A stretch of 33,449 nucleotides of DNA from Gammaproteobacteria bacterium (GTDB taxonomy: Bacteria > Pseudomonadota > Gammaproteobacteria > Pseudomonadales > Azotimanducaceae). Below are positions 31,290 to 33,449 of this stretch, in pieces. The position numbers and the translations under genes are program-made. The notes beneath the pieces are model-generated. The model worked only from the letters and a program-made list of their open reading frames with translations. It made no database searches and was not told the origin of the DNA. The stretch is from assembly GCA_009842245.1 (NCBI GenBank), contig VYFT01000016.1:1-33449 (forward strand). The letters are read 5' to 3'. Position 1 is the first letter of the stretch. The number at the start of each line of letters is the position of its first letter.

Positions 31290-33440
31290 CTAGGACATGT
31301 CTATTGGATCTACATCGATTGACCAACGTATCCTAGACCCCGGTGATGGTATTTTTGCTATCTTTCCAAGAGCCTCGTGTAGTCTCTTACGACTGCGATC
31401 TACTAGTGCAGCCTGACATCTCCACCGGTTATTTAACCTAGGGATATATGCTGGTACCGGCCCAAGTTTCTCAGTACTGGTTCCGGTTACCTCACGAAGG
31501 ACCTGATGCAAAAACGTTTTGACTTCCTCTGAGTTTGATCCTTCGGCGCGCAATAACGCTAAATGTGAGTATGGTGGAAAATTCGCGTCTCTCCGCAGAA
31601 TCAATTCCGTTTCTACAAATCCCCTGTATCCAGACTTCGCCAAAGATTCCAAGTGCGGATGATCAGGATCGTAGGTTTGAATCCAAACTTCCCCTTCCCG
31701 TTCAGCGCGACCAGCACGGCCCGCCACTTGGACAATCAGTTGCGCTGTTCTTTCCGCGGCGCGAAAATCTGAACTAAAGAATCCCGCATCCGCCCTAAGT
31801 ACTGCGACTAAAGTCACGTTCGGTAAATGGTGTCCTTTTGCAAGCATCTGTGTTCCTACCAATATGCATCTGCCTGGAAGTTGTAGTTCAGTAAACGTGT
31901 GTTCCAGTTTGCGATTGGTATTGATAACGTCTCTGTCTATTCGGCGTATGGGCACACCGGGAAATGCCTCAGCAAGAGTCTCAACGACTCTTTGAGTTGC
32001 TGCACCCACGGATACAAGTCTGTTCCCTGAACAATCAGGGCAATGATCCGGTAATTCATAGCGTCGGTCACAGTGGTGACAGCGTAGTTCTCGGCAGGGC
32101 TGCTCATGCAAGGTTAGGATTACGTCACAGTCTTGACAGTTTGCTCTCCAACCGCAGTCGTGGCACACAACTGACACAGCGAAGCCTCGTCGATTAATCA
32201 GCACTAAGACTTGGCCTTCCCCATCGAGATGCCGGCGAATAATCTCGATCAGGGGGTGGCACATCCCACCTCGAAGACTCTGCCCTCGAACATCCAACAA
32301 TTGAAATTTTGGTAACTTGGCCGTGCCAGGACGTGCCGCTAGTCGGTATGCTTTGTATTTATTCCGATTTATGTTTTCGACGGTTTCCAAGGACAGAGTT
32401 GCACTACCAAGTATCACCGGGATGCCTAGGTCATTAGCACGTACGACCGCAGCATCTCGAGCCGAATAACGTAGAGAATCACTCTGTTTATAAGAAGAGT
32501 CGTGTTCCTCATCTACAACGATTAACCCTAAATCCTTGAACGGCGTGAACACAGCGGATCGTGTCCCTAACACTAATCGGTGTTCGCCGCTACCTACCCT
32601 ACTCCAAATCTCAAATCTTTGTAGATTGGTACGCATTGAATGAAGAACCGCGACACTACCGAATCGTTCTCGAAAGTGGTTCGCGGTCTGCGGTGTGAGG
32701 GCGATTTCTGGTACTAAGACTAGAACTTGTCTACCTTTTGCTAAAACCTCTTTAATCACTCGGATGTAAACTTCGGTCTTCCCGCTCCCGGTTACTCCAT
32801 CCAACACGTGCACTCCGAATTGATTCAACGACCCCAACACACTCTGGATCGCGAATTCTTGCTCCGCGGTTGGCTTGATTCCACGATCCTGAAATTGATA
32901 CTTGGGTAACAGAGGTTTTCGACGTAGCAATCCTTTTTTTTCCATTGCTGTAAGAACGCTTCGCGCTATACCCTCTCTCCGAATTTCTGGGTCAGTCAGG
33001 GCACCGCGGTTTACAAGAAGGTTCCATGTCTCTTGTTGTCTAGTCGCTCGTTTAAACTCTACTTTTTCTCCTTGTGGAACAATCGCCCACTCGAAGTCCG
33101 GTTCAAGGTTGATTGCACGACCGCGCAAAACATCAGTCGGGAGCATCGTCTCTATCACCGTTCCTATTGGACAGTGGTAATACGATGCTAGCCAAAAAGC
33201 GAGTTTCAGTAAGTCTTCGGAAACGATGGGTTGTTGATCAACTACGTTCATGACCTGTTTTAGTTCACCCAAATGCTCTGAACGTGCCGCAACCTCAAAT
33301 ACTATTCCTACAACTGACGATGGTCCGAAGGGGACACGAACTCGCGCTCCCACGAGAGCATTAGATGTTGCATCGTGAAGAACGTAGTCGTAGGTCCGCC
33401 AAACAGGTCGAGGAATGAGGACCCTAAGTATGTGAGTCAT
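31290..33440 (-). CDS. priA: Primosomal replication protein N' (PriA helicase)
   Basis: PriA recognises stalled forks and D-loops and loads the replicative helicase, restarting replication away from oriC. The 716 residues include the N-terminal DNA-binding domain ('RVLIPRPVWRTYDYVL', 'GARVRVPFG'). A superfamily-2 helicase core follows, with Walker A 'GVTGSGKTEVY' (Lys221), 'LVPEIALTPQ', DEEH Walker B ('IVVDEEHDSSYK') and 'GSATLSLETVEN'. The zinc-binding insert ('CHDCGWRANCQDCD', 'CHHCDRRYELPDHCPDC') has eight Cys as expected. Late motifs are 'ILVGTQMLAKGHHLPNVTLV' and 'QVAGRAGRAEREGEVWIQT'. Length is normal. The start ATG is 9 bases from the window edge, so its upstream region cannot be judged. 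Confidence 0.97.
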   Translation of the reverse strand: MTHILRVLIPRPVWRTYDYVLHDATSNALVGARVRVPFGPSSVVGIVFEVAARSEHLGELKQVMNVVDQQPIVSEDLLKLAFWLASYYHCPIGTVIETMLPTDVLRGRAINLEPDFEWAIVPQGEKVEFKRATRQQETWNLLVNRGALTDPEIRREGIARSVLTAMEKKGLLRRKPLLPKYQFQDRGIKPTAEQEFAIQSVLGSLNQFGVHVLDGVTGSGKTEVYIRVIKEVLAKGRQVLVLVPEIALTPQTANHFRERFGSVAVLHSMRTNLQRFEIWSRVGSGEHRLVLGTRSAVFTPFKDLGLIVVDEEHDSSYKQSDSLRYSARDAAVVRANDLGIPVILGSATLSLETVENINRNKYKAYRLAARPGTAKLPKFQLLDVRGQSLRGGMCHPLIEIIRRHLDGEGQVLVLINRRGFAVSVVCHDCGWRANCQDCDVILTLHEQPCRELRCHHCDRRYELPDHCPDCSGNRLVSVGAATQRVVETLAEAFPGVPIRRIDRDVINTNRKLEHTFTELQLPGRCILVGTQMLAKGHHLPNVTLVAVLRADAGFFSSDFRAAERTAQLIVQVAGRAGRAEREGEVWIQTYDPDHPHLESLAKSGYRGFVETELILRRDANFPPYSHLALLRAEGSNSEEVKTFLHQVLREVTGTSTEKLGPVPAYIPRLNNRWRCQAALVDRSRKRLHEALGKIAKIPSPGSRIRWSIDVDPIDMS

Positions 33441-33449
33441 CTTCTAGGC

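Noticed and set aside
1..33449. Mobile element, phage or CRISPR content
   Set aside because: No transposase, integrase, phage-structure gene or regularly spaced repeats could be found; gene order and content look like a normal chromosome.

Overview
The window looks like chromosomal DNA of a free-living gammaproteobacterium of moderate GC, probably aquatic, though that habitat is an inference. The main clue is the cluster lolB, tRNA-Gln, rplY, pth, ychF, a typical gammaproteobacterial arrangement. Other clues are an Opp/Dpp-type ABC pair, trifunctional-family PutA, Ppk/Ppx, PriA and two MFP-RND export operons. Start codons are a mix of ATG, GTG and TTG. I saw no phage, integron, insertion sequence or CRISPR array; this is mostly housekeeping and envelope DNA with a few lineage-specific oddities.

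Layout. 1-3.4 kb (+): lipoprotein-sorting gene lolB, tRNA-Gln with a clear promoter, ribosomal protein L25, peptidyl-tRNA hydrolase broken by an in-frame TAA, and the YchF ATPase. 3.4-10.7 kb (-): DUF1801 and DoxX-family genes, an RND permease preceded by its adaptor, tRNA-Met, and two tandem paralogous DUF2799 lipoprotein genes. 10.8-15.0 kb (+): putA, a yccA/Bax-inhibitor-1 membrane protein and a small unknown gene. 15.0-19.4 kb (-): a second MFP-RND operon. 19.5-20.6 kb: an Smr-domain gene (+) and a small membrane protein (-). 20.6-24.7 kb: a roughly 450-base non-coding leader rich in inverted repeats, then ppk (+) and ppx (-) meeting tail to tail. 24.8-28.1 kb (+): an exported endonuclease/exonuclease/phosphatase-family protein and two Opp/Dpp-type ATPases without permeases. 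28.0-33.4 kb: an outer-membrane beta-barrel protein (-), malate dehydrogenase (-), a lipoprotein (+) and priA (-).

How the genes work together. LolB inserts lipoproteins into the outer membrane, and at least three other predicted lipoproteins are encoded here. The two adaptor-permease pairs would each need an outer-membrane channel encoded elsewhere. Ppk makes and Ppx degrades polyphosphate. PutA feeds proline carbon to glutamate, and malate dehydrogenase serves the TCA cycle. RplY, Pth and YchF belong to translation.

The most notable observations are the nonsense codon in pth, the DUF2799 duplication in which one copy has lost its ancestral start and gained stops near its end, a repeat-like charged helical insertion inside the OppF-type ATPase, a missing catalytic Asp in the phosphatase-family protein, and the structured leader upstream of ppk. 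None amounts to a clearly new multi-gene system.
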